A stretch of 21,197 bases of DNA from a virus, in IMG/VR virus record IMGVR_UViG_3300008113_000455, positions 1 to 21,197 of that record; one strand, given 5' to 3'. This document shows positions 14,520 through 20,816 of the stretch, in pieces. A program made the translations under genes and the position numbers. Within the stretch, counting starts at the first letter, position 1. Every line of letters starts with the position of its first letter. The notes below the pieces were generated by a model, which saw only the letters and a program-made list of their open reading frames with translations, was not told the origin of the DNA and made no database searches.

Positions 14520-15250
14520 AGAATAGGTTCCTTCGTTGTTGAGTTGTACTCTCCAGGCCGAAGGATCCGTGCCAATCGAGCGTTACGGATGGCATCATCC
14601 TCAGTCTGTCCAGCCTTGATATAAGATTCAAGGATAGCTTCCCAAGGGCTTTCTGCTTTATCCAGAATCTTCTTGGCACCCACACCACCAATGCCAGGTA
14701 CACCTTTATATCCATCAACTGGATCACCAGTTAGGCACTGTGTCCAGAACCAGTAGTCTGCCTCTTCTGGGGTGACAGTGATCTCCTCTTCCCCATTAAA
14801 TAACCGGCAAGCGATCTGTTTCATGTCCTTGTCTGGGCTAACAAGAATGAACTCTCGTGGATCAAGGTGACACTCAAGGCCAAGGGCATCGTCTGCTTCG
14901 ATGTTCGGATACCGTACTACCTTGTAATTAGCACCACACCAATCTAAGAGTCGCTTGTATCCCACAGGTTTCCTTTTAGTGCGTTTTCCCTTGTAGTCGG
15001 GACATACAACCTTACGGAAGTTCTTGGAGTCTGAGAAGTAGAGGGTGACGTTGTTGGTGTCAAACCTTTTTCGGAGGTTATTGAGTTCACCTTCAAAGAT
15101 GTCGAGGACAACTCGGAAGTTACTAGCAATGGTGATGAGGTCATCCCCCCAATCAAGTTCAGTTTCAGCCGATTGACAAGCGCGGTAAGCATAGAAGTCT
15201 GCGTCAACACGCAATTGAAGGTCAGTGGCAGTCTGCCCACGAGAGGCCAT
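14495..15250 (-). CDS. T7 gp6-like 5'-3' exonuclease (FEN/PIN-type)
   Basis: I use the ATG at 15250 (251 residues), because family resemblance starts just after it (RVDADFYAYR); the open frame reaches 15421, but that part is a shadow of the polymerase gene. Matches to T7 gp6 include the first Asp (VDADFYAYR), DSKNFRKVVCPDYKGKR, KPVGY, NIEADDALG, SPDKDMKQI, GDPVDGYKGVPGIGG with the helix-hairpin-helix, and the ending LARILRPGEYN before EPILW (T7: MARILRVPEYN, KEIYLW). The Asp/Glu cluster binds the two catalytic metals. T7 gp6 degrades host DNA and removes RNA primers. It overlaps the polymerase 3' end by 29 bases. Confidence 0.93.
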   Translation of the reverse strand: MASRGQTATDLQLRVDADFYAYRACQSAETELDWGDDLITIASNFRVVLDIFEGELNNLRKRFDTNNVTLYFSDSKNFRKVVCPDYKGKRTKRKPVGYKRLLDWCGANYKVVRYPNIEADDALGLECHLDPREFILVSPDKDMKQIACRLFNGEEEITVTPEEADYWFWTQCLTGDPVDGYKGVPGIGGVGAKKILDKAESPWEAILESYIKAGQTEDDAIRNARLARILRPGEYNSTTKEPILWTPPTSD

Positions 15251-17006
15251 TTTTTGCTTCAGAGGCAAGCGGGACTTTGAGGTTGTAGTACTCTCCGGCC
15301 TGGACGATTGCCCATTCGAGTTGGAACTTGGCATCACTAATGAGGTGTGGTTTAACAGCGAGTTGAATTTCATCGTGGATCCATCCAAGCCATTGGTAAT
15401 CAATGCCCCACTGGTATCCAAGATCAGTTAGTTGATTGTAAGTAATGACGTTCCACCGTTTACAAACAATGGCCCCAGCACTCTGGAGTAGGTAGTTGAG
15501 GGCAGCGTGTTTCTTCCCCTGAAGGCGAATGGGACGCCCATCAAGGCCCTTGAGTACATCACCCTCAGCTTTCTTGTTGACAGCAGTTAGGAGTCCCTCC
15601 AGACCAGGGATGGCCTCAAGAAACTTTCTTCTGATCTCCTTACCGAGAACGACTGCCTTTTTATCATCAAGGGATTTATCCAAGGAGTACCCGATCTTCT
15701 TATCAGATGCTCCGTAGATAAAGGCATACGTCAAGGTCTTAACGTCCTTGCGTGAGCAGCCAACTCGATCAGCATTCTGTTGATGAATGTCCCCATTGAC
15801 AACAACGTCAGCAAAAGACCCTCCATCAAAATAAGAAAGATAATGACCAAGCATACGAAGTTCCAAGCCAGAAGCATCCGCACCCACTTGAGACATGCCT
15901 TCACCCGGTAGGAACAACGCCCGACAACGCGGATCACTGCTCGTCTGCCCAAGGTTTGGGCGGGAATGGGCATTACGGCCTGTGTTGGTAGCGAGTTGAC
16001 AGACATGGTGGATTCGTCCATTGCGGGTAACAACTTTGAGCCAAGCATTAGCACCATCAGACAGTTGTCCAAGGGCCTTTTGTAGTTCAAGGATACGGGC
16101 AAAGATCAGGGATTCCTGAGTGTCGATACCCATAAGGATGCCTTCATCAATCTTTGGGCGGCCAGTGTCAGTAAAGACTTCTGGTTTCCATTCCCTCCAA
16201 GTCATGAATGCCCAACCGATGTGGTCGCGGCTTGTGGGATTGAACTCCTTGAGTTTGGTGAAGGCAGCATCCTTGATGTAGCCACGGGTTTGGTTGGGAC
16301 GTTTGGGAATCATCTGTCCCCCGTCAACATACGGAAACGTTTCCCGCATCTTGTCTGCTAGTTGGTCCATCTCTGTTCGGAGAGTGGCTTCCAACTTCTG
16401 AGCCGCAACAACATCAAAGGGCCAGCCGGATACTTCCTGCTTAGCCATGATCGTGGCTAGGTTATGTTCAAGGCGAATGGAATCTTCGTAGTCGGCAATT
16501 CCCTTGCCCTCAAATAACTTGAAGAGTGATCCGACAACGTGAACGTCTTGCTCACAATAGTCTTCCATCTCTTGGGACCAGGAAGCCCAGTCCGTTTGCT
16601 TACCAAACTCACCCTTGTAATCACCAAGACGATAACCCCAAGATTCAAGAGAATGCCTACCGAATAACTTTGTTGGCATTCCGATTGGCTTCTTACGGAA
16701 GTCCCTGTTTAGGATGTCGGGAAAGAACATCCTGCTAAGGATCAACGTGTCGAATAGGGCGGCTTTGGTTTTGAAGAACGGGTAGATGCTTTCAATAACG
16801 GGTATGTCAAAGCCAACAATATTATGACCGATGAGAACATCAGCCTCTTGGAGAAGGGTAATACCATTGGTTACAGAGTCACTAAGACCAGTGTCATTAA
16901 AGCGGAGGGTTTGTTCGGTATCAATGTCTTTGATAACGATACAGTGGATGTGATCAAGCCCCTGACGGGGCAGACCGTTGGTTTCAATGTCAAAGAGTAG
17001 TCGCAT
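15222..17006 (-). CDS. Family A DNA polymerase with 3'-5' exonuclease domain (T7 gp5-like)
   Basis: The 594-residue product has exonuclease motifs DIET (Asp6, Glu8), GHNIVGFD (60-67) and YCEQDV (150-155). Polymerase motif A is GADASGLELR (Asp377), motif B RKDVKTLTYAFIYG (419-432) and motif C HDE (544-546). Position 427, equivalent to E. coli Pol I 762 and T7 Tyr526, is Tyr; in viral surveys Tyr or Phe there is linked to lytic lifestyles. It is about 110 residues shorter than T7 gp5 (704), and I see nothing corresponding to the basic thioredoxin-binding loop, so processivity may not depend on thioredoxin. The start is well supported by GGAGG at 17013-17017, 6 bases upstream. It overlaps the upstream small gene by 17 bases and the exonuclease by 29. 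Confidence 0.97.
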   Translation of the reverse strand: MRLLFDIETNGLPRQGLDHIHCIVIKDIDTEQTLRFNDTGLSDSVTNGITLLQEADVLIGHNIVGFDIPVIESIYPFFKTKAALFDTLILSRMFFPDILNRDFRKKPIGMPTKLFGRHSLESWGYRLGDYKGEFGKQTDWASWSQEMEDYCEQDVHVVGSLFKLFEGKGIADYEDSIRLEHNLATIMAKQEVSGWPFDVVAAQKLEATLRTEMDQLADKMRETFPYVDGGQMIPKRPNQTRGYIKDAAFTKLKEFNPTSRDHIGWAFMTWREWKPEVFTDTGRPKIDEGILMGIDTQESLIFARILELQKALGQLSDGANAWLKVVTRNGRIHHVCQLATNTGRNAHSRPNLGQTSSDPRCRALFLPGEGMSQVGADASGLELRMLGHYLSYFDGGSFADVVVNGDIHQQNADRVGCSRKDVKTLTYAFIYGASDKKIGYSLDKSLDDKKAVVLGKEIRRKFLEAIPGLEGLLTAVNKKAEGDVLKGLDGRPIRLQGKKHAALNYLLQSAGAIVCKRWNVITYNQLTDLGYQWGIDYQWLGWIHDEIQLAVKPHLISDAKFQLEWAIVQAGEYYNLKVPLASEAKNGLSWADCH

Positions 17007-17235
17007 CGCGTCCCTCCAACTGGTCGGCTAGAGATTGAAGTCGATTCCTAATATTAAGTTTTACAAATCCAGTTCTTGTAGATGGACGATTAATAAAAGG
17101 TGGCACCACAATATCCGCAGCAGCTCGCAGGGCGGCGGCAATGGCAATCAGGTCATCGTCTACGTGACTTTGTCCCATGGGAGCCTTGAGGAACGCATCC
17201 ATTACTGCCTGTGCGGCGGGGGAGAGGTCAGTCAT
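16990..17235 (-). CDS. Small MTDLSPAAQAV-type protein, paralogue 1
   Basis: The ATG at 17235 gives 81 residues; the in-frame start at 17253 is less likely because the paralogue also begins at this Met. It opens MTDLSPAAQAVMDAF, continues with a Leu/Ala-rich helix (LIAIAAALRAAADIVVPPF) and ends LADQLEGRD. The same opening and AAxALRA helix occur in the gene at 17461-17658, so the two are paralogues. I recall this style of short protein as common in cyanophages, but I know no function. The start overlaps the preceding stop as ATGACTGA; the end overlaps the polymerase. Confidence 0.78.
   Translation of the reverse strand: MTDLSPAAQAVMDAFLKAPMGQSHVDDDLIAIAAALRAAADIVVPPFINRPSTRTGFVKLNIRNRLQSLADQLEGRDATTL
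17121..17139. repeat. 19-base direct repeat, copy 1 (copy 2 at 17538-17556)
   Basis: CAGCTCGCAGGGCGGCGGC occurs exactly here and at 17538-17556, 417 bases apart. It encodes the shared AAALRA helix of the two paralogous small genes. A second near-repeat pair, 22 of 23 bases identical, covers their starts (17213-17235 and 17636-17658). Confidence 0.85.
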
Positions 17236-17464
17236 CGTCGGGAGTCTCTTCACTTGTTGGTTCAGGTAGTACAGAAAAGTAACCTCTTGCTTCTAAAAGC
17301 ATGTAAGCAAAAAGTTCGGCCTTGGAAAAGGTGTCCAGACCAGCATTTACCGCAAAGGCTTTCTGCTGAATCTCTTGTTCGACTTCCCGCAAGAAATGAA
17401 CATAACAGTAGGTGTTATCTACTTTGACCACCTTAGGTGGTTTTTCTGTAAGGAGCTCAGTCAT
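17228..17464 (-). CDS. Small protein of unknown function between the two paralogues
   Basis: I do not recognise this 78-residue protein. It begins MTELLTEKPPK, has a helical middle (FLREVEQEIQQKAFAVNAGL, then FSKAELFAYMLLEA) and an acidic end (PTSEETPDDD). It has one Cys and no signal or membrane segment. Its start overlaps the stop of the upstream paralogue by ATGA and its stop overlaps the next start as ATGACTGA, so it is locked into the operon. It looks like a separate cassette inserted between the paralogues, or the remnant of a tandem duplication. Confidence 0.7.
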   Translation of the reverse strand: MTELLTEKPPKVVKVDNTYCYVHFLREVEQEIQQKAFAVNAGLDTFSKAELFAYMLLEARGYFSVLPEPTSEETPDDD

Positions 17465-17658
17465 TGCCCCTCCAGCTCAGCGGCTATGGCGAGAATATTT
17501 TTCTCAGTGATACCAAAATACTTAAGTTCTTGTACAACAGCTCGCAGGGCGGCGGCGGCTATCTGCCGAGCTTCGTTGAGGCAATCTTCTGGGCCATAGG
17601 CGCTGCTGTTGTTGGCGGCATTCCAGACAGCCTGCGCGGCGGGGGATAGGTCAGTCAT
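17461..17658 (-). CDS. Small MTDLSPAAQAV-type protein, paralogue 2
   Basis: The 65-residue product opens MTDLSPAAQAVWNAANN, has the helix QIAAAALRAVVQELKYF and ends ILAIAAELEGQ. It shares start, helix and the LEG ending with the gene at 16990-17235; about 29 of the first 32 bases are identical. The central segment differs, so the pair is not a very recent exact copy. Function is unknown. The start overlaps the previous stop as ATGACTGA and the stop overlaps the next start as ATGA. Confidence 0.78.
   Translation of the reverse strand: MTDLSPAAQAVWNAANNSSAYGPEDCLNEARQIAAAALRAVVQELKYFGITEKNILAIAAELEGQ
17538..17556. repeat. 19-base direct repeat, copy 2 (copy 1 at 17121-17139)
   Basis: Exact second copy of CAGCTCGCAGGGCGGCGGC inside paralogue 2. 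Recombination between the two copies would remove the gene at 17228-17464 and fuse the paralogues in frame-compatible positions. Confidence 0.85.
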
Positions 17659-18007
17659 CCAAGTTCTCCTCTTTAGTGTTGTTGGTGGGTGTGCCCCAGC
17701 GGGCGAGGACGGCGCGGGCGTATTCCAGTGCGGCGGTGTTCAATGCGACGCGGAAGATGCCTGGCTTGACCGTGCCGCCCATTGCATCTGAGCATGTCTT
17801 GGCCGCATAGGAGAACTCATCCCGCATCGTCTCGGGCATCAGCATCAACAGCTCCTCATCCGTAGGCGCCACCGGCTCGGGCTGCGCTAGGGCGGCGCGG
17901 GCTTCAGTTGCTAACGCATGAGTTTCGCGGCGATCATCCATCAGGAGCTGGCGGTAATGATCCAGCTCATCAGCCATGCGTACGCACAGTGCGCGGTAGT
18001 CAGTCAT
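17651..18007 (-). CDS. Small modular protein with Pro/Glu linker, unknown function
   Basis: With the ATG at 18007 (ATGACTGA overlap with the upstream stop) it has 118 residues; the longer frame to 18097 is less likely. Order of parts: a helix MTDYRALCVRMADELDHYRQ, an Ala/Glu-rich helix, a linker ALAQPEPVAPTDEEL that I recall as recurrent in cyanophage small proteins, then a helical C-terminal half with MGGTVKPGIFRVALNTAALE and an acidic end (KEENLDD). Function is unknown. Base composition is distinctly GC-richer than the flanking replication genes, with a repetitive GCG/GGC pattern that suggests separate origin. Confidence 0.75.
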   Translation of the reverse strand: MTDYRALCVRMADELDHYRQLLMDDRRETHALATEARAALAQPEPVAPTDEELLMLMPETMRDEFSYAAKTCSDAMGGTVKPGIFRVALNTAALEYARAVLARWGTPTNNTKEENLDD

Positions 18008-18380
18008 CGAGGGCCTCCAGTGCGCGGCGGATAATGTCCGCTTGGTCTGAGCAAATCCCCCCTGGTGGAACATCGTCGGCCATTCTGACGGCAGCATCTA
18101 GTGCTCGTAACGCCTGCTCCTTCAAGCTAGGCGGCTTGGCCTTGGGGCGCATTGCTTCTTTCAACGATTCACCCATTGGAATAATCTTTAAATGCGGTTC
18201 ATTCAATGCATTGTGATCTAGCCATTCTGCATCTTCCGCAAGTTGTTGGTCGGCGCCCCACTGAGCAGCACGTGCAGCAATATGAAGCTCGTAAAGCCAA
18301 TCACGTTCGTCATAACTCTTTTCAGAAGCCCACTGCTCTATGAGCTCGCGAGGTGGGGTGATGGGGTGTTGGTTAGTCAT
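18000..18380 (-). CDS. Small modular protein (WGADQ / SLKEQALRALD type), unknown function
   Basis: The ATG at 18380, overlapping the upstream stop as ATGA, gives 126 residues; the frame extends to 18458 but that part duplicates the zinc-ribbon gene in another frame. Recognisable pieces are TPPRELIEQWASE near the start, IAARAAQWGADQQLAEDAEW in the middle and PPSLKEQALRALDAAVRMAD near the end. I recall similar pieces in cyanophage small proteins, joined in varying order. No catalytic motif is seen. It ends ALDD with the GATGACTGA junction into the next gene. Confidence 0.75.
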   Translation of the reverse strand: MTNQHPITPPRELIEQWASEKSYDERDWLYELHIAARAAQWGADQQLAEDAEWLDHNALNEPHLKIIPMGESLKEAMRPKAKPPSLKEQALRALDAAVRMADDVPPGGICSDQADIIRRALEALDD

Positions 18381-18529
18381 GACCAGTTTCCGGGTTCTTC
18401 CCGGTCGAGAAGTTCTTGTGTCTTGGCGGATGGTGTGCCGCATTCTTCGCAGAACCAACCACCAGTAATCATCTCACTGTAAAAGAATTTGGTGGAGTTG
18501 CAAACAACACATACTTCCTCAGAATCCAT
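18377..18529 (-). CDS. Small zinc-ribbon protein, 50 residues
   Basis: The ATG at 18529 lies inside the last codons of the helicase gene (11-base overlap) and the TGA overlaps the next start as ATGA, so the gene fills the interval exactly. The product has two CxxC pairs, CVVC (Cys7, Cys10) and CEEC (Cys27, Cys30), 16 residues apart, with a beta-type spacer (KFFYSEMITGGWF). This is the layout of a zinc ribbon. The C-terminal 20 residues are acidic. Such proteins usually bind nucleic acid or a protein partner; the partner is unknown, but the helicase-polymerase neighbourhood suggests replication or transcription. No Shine-Dalgarno is evident, so coupling to the helicase is likely. Confidence 0.72.
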   Translation of the reverse strand: MDSEEVCVVCNSTKFFYSEMITGGWFCEECGTPSAKTQELLDREEPGNWS

Positions 18530-20132
18530 AGGGGTCGTCGTCATCATAACTCGGTGTTGGTTTGAAGGCGGTTGAGAGATCTTCGGTCATTCTACCAGTA
18601 GATCCGTTAAATGTGATGGTTCCAGCCTGTCCTGTTTGCCCGTTGAAACGGTTCTTCAGCACACGGATGTTGGCCATGTTGTCTCCAGCAGAGAGGTTAC
18701 GCTCAAGGGCAATCACCATGTCGGATAGTTGGACAATCGAGTGAGACCCCCTAAGTTGCCCGAGGCTAACCTGTTGGCCATCCTCGTGTCCCTTGTCGCC
18801 TTGTGGGCGCTTCAGGTGACTGATCAAGAGCATACCAATACCAGTCTCCTCCACAAAGGAACGAAGCTTGGTCATCGTTACGTCTATAAGCTTACGTTCG
18901 TCATGACTTTCATTGCCCGACATAAGAATAGATAGGTGGTCCAATATAATCCATCCCACTTCCTTTGCAAGGGCCATAAAACGACAATCGCTGAGAATGC
19001 TATCAGGATCCACAGACCCAAAGCCATCACGCAGATATACTGAGCCGGTGCCAAGAGAAGCATCAAAAGCCCTTTTAAGATCTTCCTCAGGCAGTTCATT
19101 GTTTAGATGAAGGGGTTTATTGGCTTTGACCGACATCAACCTAAGGGCAGTCCGTTGAAGACTTTCCTCAAGGGCAATGTAACCAACCTTCTCACCCTGA
19201 TCAACAAGAGCCTGGGCTATCTCACCACAGAAGGTGGATTTACCAACCCCTGACCCTGCTGTGATCGTGACGAGTTCCCCTTTTCGAAGACCACTAGTGA
19301 TGCTGTCAAGAGCAGTAAAGGGCCAATTAGCATCCCTACCATGAAGTGGGCGAGTGGCGAGAGTGAATAGGTCTCTTCCGTCGATAACGGTTCGCGGTGA
19401 ATATGGCTTCTTGTTCCAGAGGATTGCGGAGGTGATTGCCTCATAGTCTTTTGCGATGAGAGCTTCATTAGCATCCTTGTAGGAATCAAGTCGTGCGATA
19501 AACAACCGATCATGGGGGAACAAGCTAGCACAGTCTTGTGCTGCCTGCTGTCCGGCCTCGTCACTGTCAAAGAACAGGATGATTGATTCAAACCCCATCA
19601 GCCACTTCAACTGGTGTTGGAGGGCCTTCTTGGCACCAGCAGCGCCGTTTGGAAGGCTAACTACCGGCCAGGTGGGGCGGAGTTGAAACACACTCAGGCA
19701 ATCTAACTCACCCTCAGTGATAACAATCTCCTTGCCACGACCCCATAGTTGTTGTCCAAACAGGGCATGATCGTCGTTCTTACCCGTCCACCTAAAGTCC
19801 TTGTCGGTGTCCCTACTCTTGAATCCAACCAACTGGCCAGCCTGTGAGTAATAAGGAAACCTAATGGTTTTGGTGTCGTGGTCATACCGAACGTTGAACT
19901 TCTTTAAGGTATCTTCCCTTAGGTTTCTACCCTTGAGAGGAACAAAGTCCCCAGTAAAGTCCATGAGCCTTTTGTTTGTGGTGGTGGTGGGCAGCGGTGT
20001 GGTGTCGTCACCATGTTCATAGTGGAGGCAGGAAAAGCAATGCCCGTGTCCGTCAGTATAACGAGCAAGGGCATCACTACTGCCACAACTAGGACATGGT
20101 TCGTGCCTAAGAAACTCGCTCTCGGAGCGCAT
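18519..20132 (-). CDS. T7 gp4-like bifunctional primase-helicase
   Basis: I prefer the ATG at 20132 (537 residues) over the in-frame start at 20153, because GAGG lies about 10 bases upstream and resemblance begins at SEFLRHEPCPSCGSSDA. Order of domains: zinc-binding primase module (CPSC ... CFSC, T7-like four Cys), TOPRIM primase core (TEGELDCLS and FFDSDEAG), linker, and RecA-like hexameric helicase with Walker A GSGVGKST, ALEES, Walker B WIILDHLSIL, LLISHLKRP and QLRGSHSIVQLSD. The end is an acidic tail, DDDDPYGF. In T7 an acidic tail with terminal Phe contacts the polymerase. The enzyme unwinds the fork and primes the lagging strand. The 5' end overlaps the small upstream gene by 26 bases. 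Confidence 0.96.
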   Translation of the reverse strand: MRSESEFLRHEPCPSCGSSDALARYTDGHGHCFSCLHYEHGDDTTPLPTTTTNKRLMDFTGDFVPLKGRNLREDTLKKFNVRYDHDTKTIRFPYYSQAGQLVGFKSRDTDKDFRWTGKNDDHALFGQQLWGRGKEIVITEGELDCLSVFQLRPTWPVVSLPNGAAGAKKALQHQLKWLMGFESIILFFDSDEAGQQAAQDCASLFPHDRLFIARLDSYKDANEALIAKDYEAITSAILWNKKPYSPRTVIDGRDLFTLATRPLHGRDANWPFTALDSITSGLRKGELVTITAGSGVGKSTFCGEIAQALVDQGEKVGYIALEESLQRTALRLMSVKANKPLHLNNELPEEDLKRAFDASLGTGSVYLRDGFGSVDPDSILSDCRFMALAKEVGWIILDHLSILMSGNESHDERKLIDVTMTKLRSFVEETGIGMLLISHLKRPQGDKGHEDGQQVSLGQLRGSHSIVQLSDMVIALERNLSAGDNMANIRVLKNRFNGQTGQAGTITFNGSTGRMTEDLSTAFKPTPSYDDDDPYGF

Positions 20133-20319
20133 GTCGGATTGCCTCAGCAGCATTAGTCATGGATGCGTGGTATGCCAACCAATCATCAAGTTCATCAACG
20201 ATTACCTTGGCAACATCCTCAGGACTAACATCCTTTGTGTGGATGTAATCAATACATGTAACCAAGGTCTCAGAAAAATGCTCACCAAGAGTGGCGAGAA
20301 TATCTTCTTTAGTTTTCAT
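20107..20319 (-). CDS. Small helical protein of unknown function
   Basis: I do not recognise this protein. The ATG at 20319 gives 70 residues and overlaps the endonuclease end by 11 bases; the frame reaches 20451, but that part is a shadow of the endonuclease. It looks all-helical (KTKEDILATLGEHFSETLVT, then PEDVAKVIVDELDDWLAYHA, and NAAEAIRHALRERVS), with no membrane segment. It overlaps the primase-helicase start by 26 bases. Its position between endonuclease I and gp4 corresponds to the small-gene space of T7 (lysozyme 3.5 lies there), but it shows no amidase motif, so it is not a T7 lysozyme homologue. Confidence 0.68.
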   Translation of the reverse strand: MKTKEDILATLGEHFSETLVTCIDYIHTKDVSPEDVAKVIVDELDDWLAYHASMTNAAEAIRHALRERVS

Positions 20320-20671
20320 CGAACCAATCAAGTGGAATAGCGTGAGATGGTGCCCACAAAAAACCATTCTTCTCTGCCCACTTGGCGTAGGTAGTTTTAC
20401 TGGTCTTTGTGAGCGTATTACCTGGAGCTTGGAAGACCAATCGAATATCAAGATTAGGATGCTGCTTCTTTACGGCAAGCATCTTCCTTCGATCTTCTGG
20501 TTTGAAATAACCTTTGGCTTCCAATATAACTCCATTGGGCAAGATAAAGTCAGGAGTATAAACCGCTGACAATGTGTAGTTTAACTTGAGCGTTTCATAT
20601 TCAAACTGGTGCCCATTCAGTTCGAACCACCGCGCCAACTTCTCTTCGAGGCGGCTACGGTAAACAGTCAT
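20309..20671 (-). CDS. T7 gp3-like endonuclease I (Holliday junction resolvase)
   Basis: The 120-residue product (T7 gp3: 149) aligns along its length: YRSRLEEKLARWFELNGHQF with T7 FRSGLEDKVSKQLESKGIKF, YTPDFILPNGVILEAKGYFK with T7 YTPDFLLPNGIFVETKGLWE, and DRRKMLAVKKQHPNLDIRLV with T7 DRKKHLLIREQHPELDIRIV. The catalytic residues of T7 endonuclease I correspond to the Glu in RSRLE, Asp in TPDF, and Glu and Lys in LEAKG; all are present. The basic C-terminal tail of T7 is missing. The enzyme resolves branched DNA and breaks host DNA. Start ATG overlaps the upstream small gene as TAATG. Confidence 0.95.
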   Translation of the reverse strand: MTVYRSRLEEKLARWFELNGHQFEYETLKLNYTLSAVYTPDFILPNGVILEAKGYFKPEDRRKMLAVKKQHPNLDIRLVFQAPGNTLTKTSKTTYAKWAEKNGFLWAPSHAIPLDWFDEN

Positions 20672-20814
20672 TAACGTACCCTAAGATCTTCTAACCAGTC
20701 CTCAAGGTTCTGGATCTGACGATCAATCTCATACCGTTTGGGTTCGGTATAATCATACATCAACAGCTCCTCCTCAAGGTCAGCAATCCGTTCAAGAATC
20801 GCGTACTTATCCAT
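20671..20814 (-). CDS. 47-residue coiled-coil-like protein
   Basis: An ATG at 20814, 2 bases after the ssDNA-binding protein stop, opens a 47-residue frame whose TAA overlaps the endonuclease ATG (TAATG). It fills the gap exactly, which supports it as real. The product is highly charged and helical, with heptad-like Leu/Ile spacing: ILERIADLEEELLMYDYTEP, then DRQIQNLEDWLEDL. It could be a two-helix coiled coil with a turn at YTEPKR. No family is recognised and no clear Shine-Dalgarno is present, so translation is probably coupled. Confidence 0.65.
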   Translation of the reverse strand: MDKYAILERIADLEEELLMYDYTEPKRYEIDRQIQNLEDWLEDLRVR

Positions 20815-20816
20815 GA

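Noticed and set aside
16990-18529. CRISPR or tRNA-like repeats in the small-gene array
   Set aside because: The repeats are few, unevenly spaced and inside coding frames; no cloverleaf or regular spacer pattern is present.
20107-20319. T7 lysozyme (gp3.5) homologue at the expected position
   Set aside because: No zinc-binding His/Cys pattern of the amidase family; the protein is only 70 residues and all helical.
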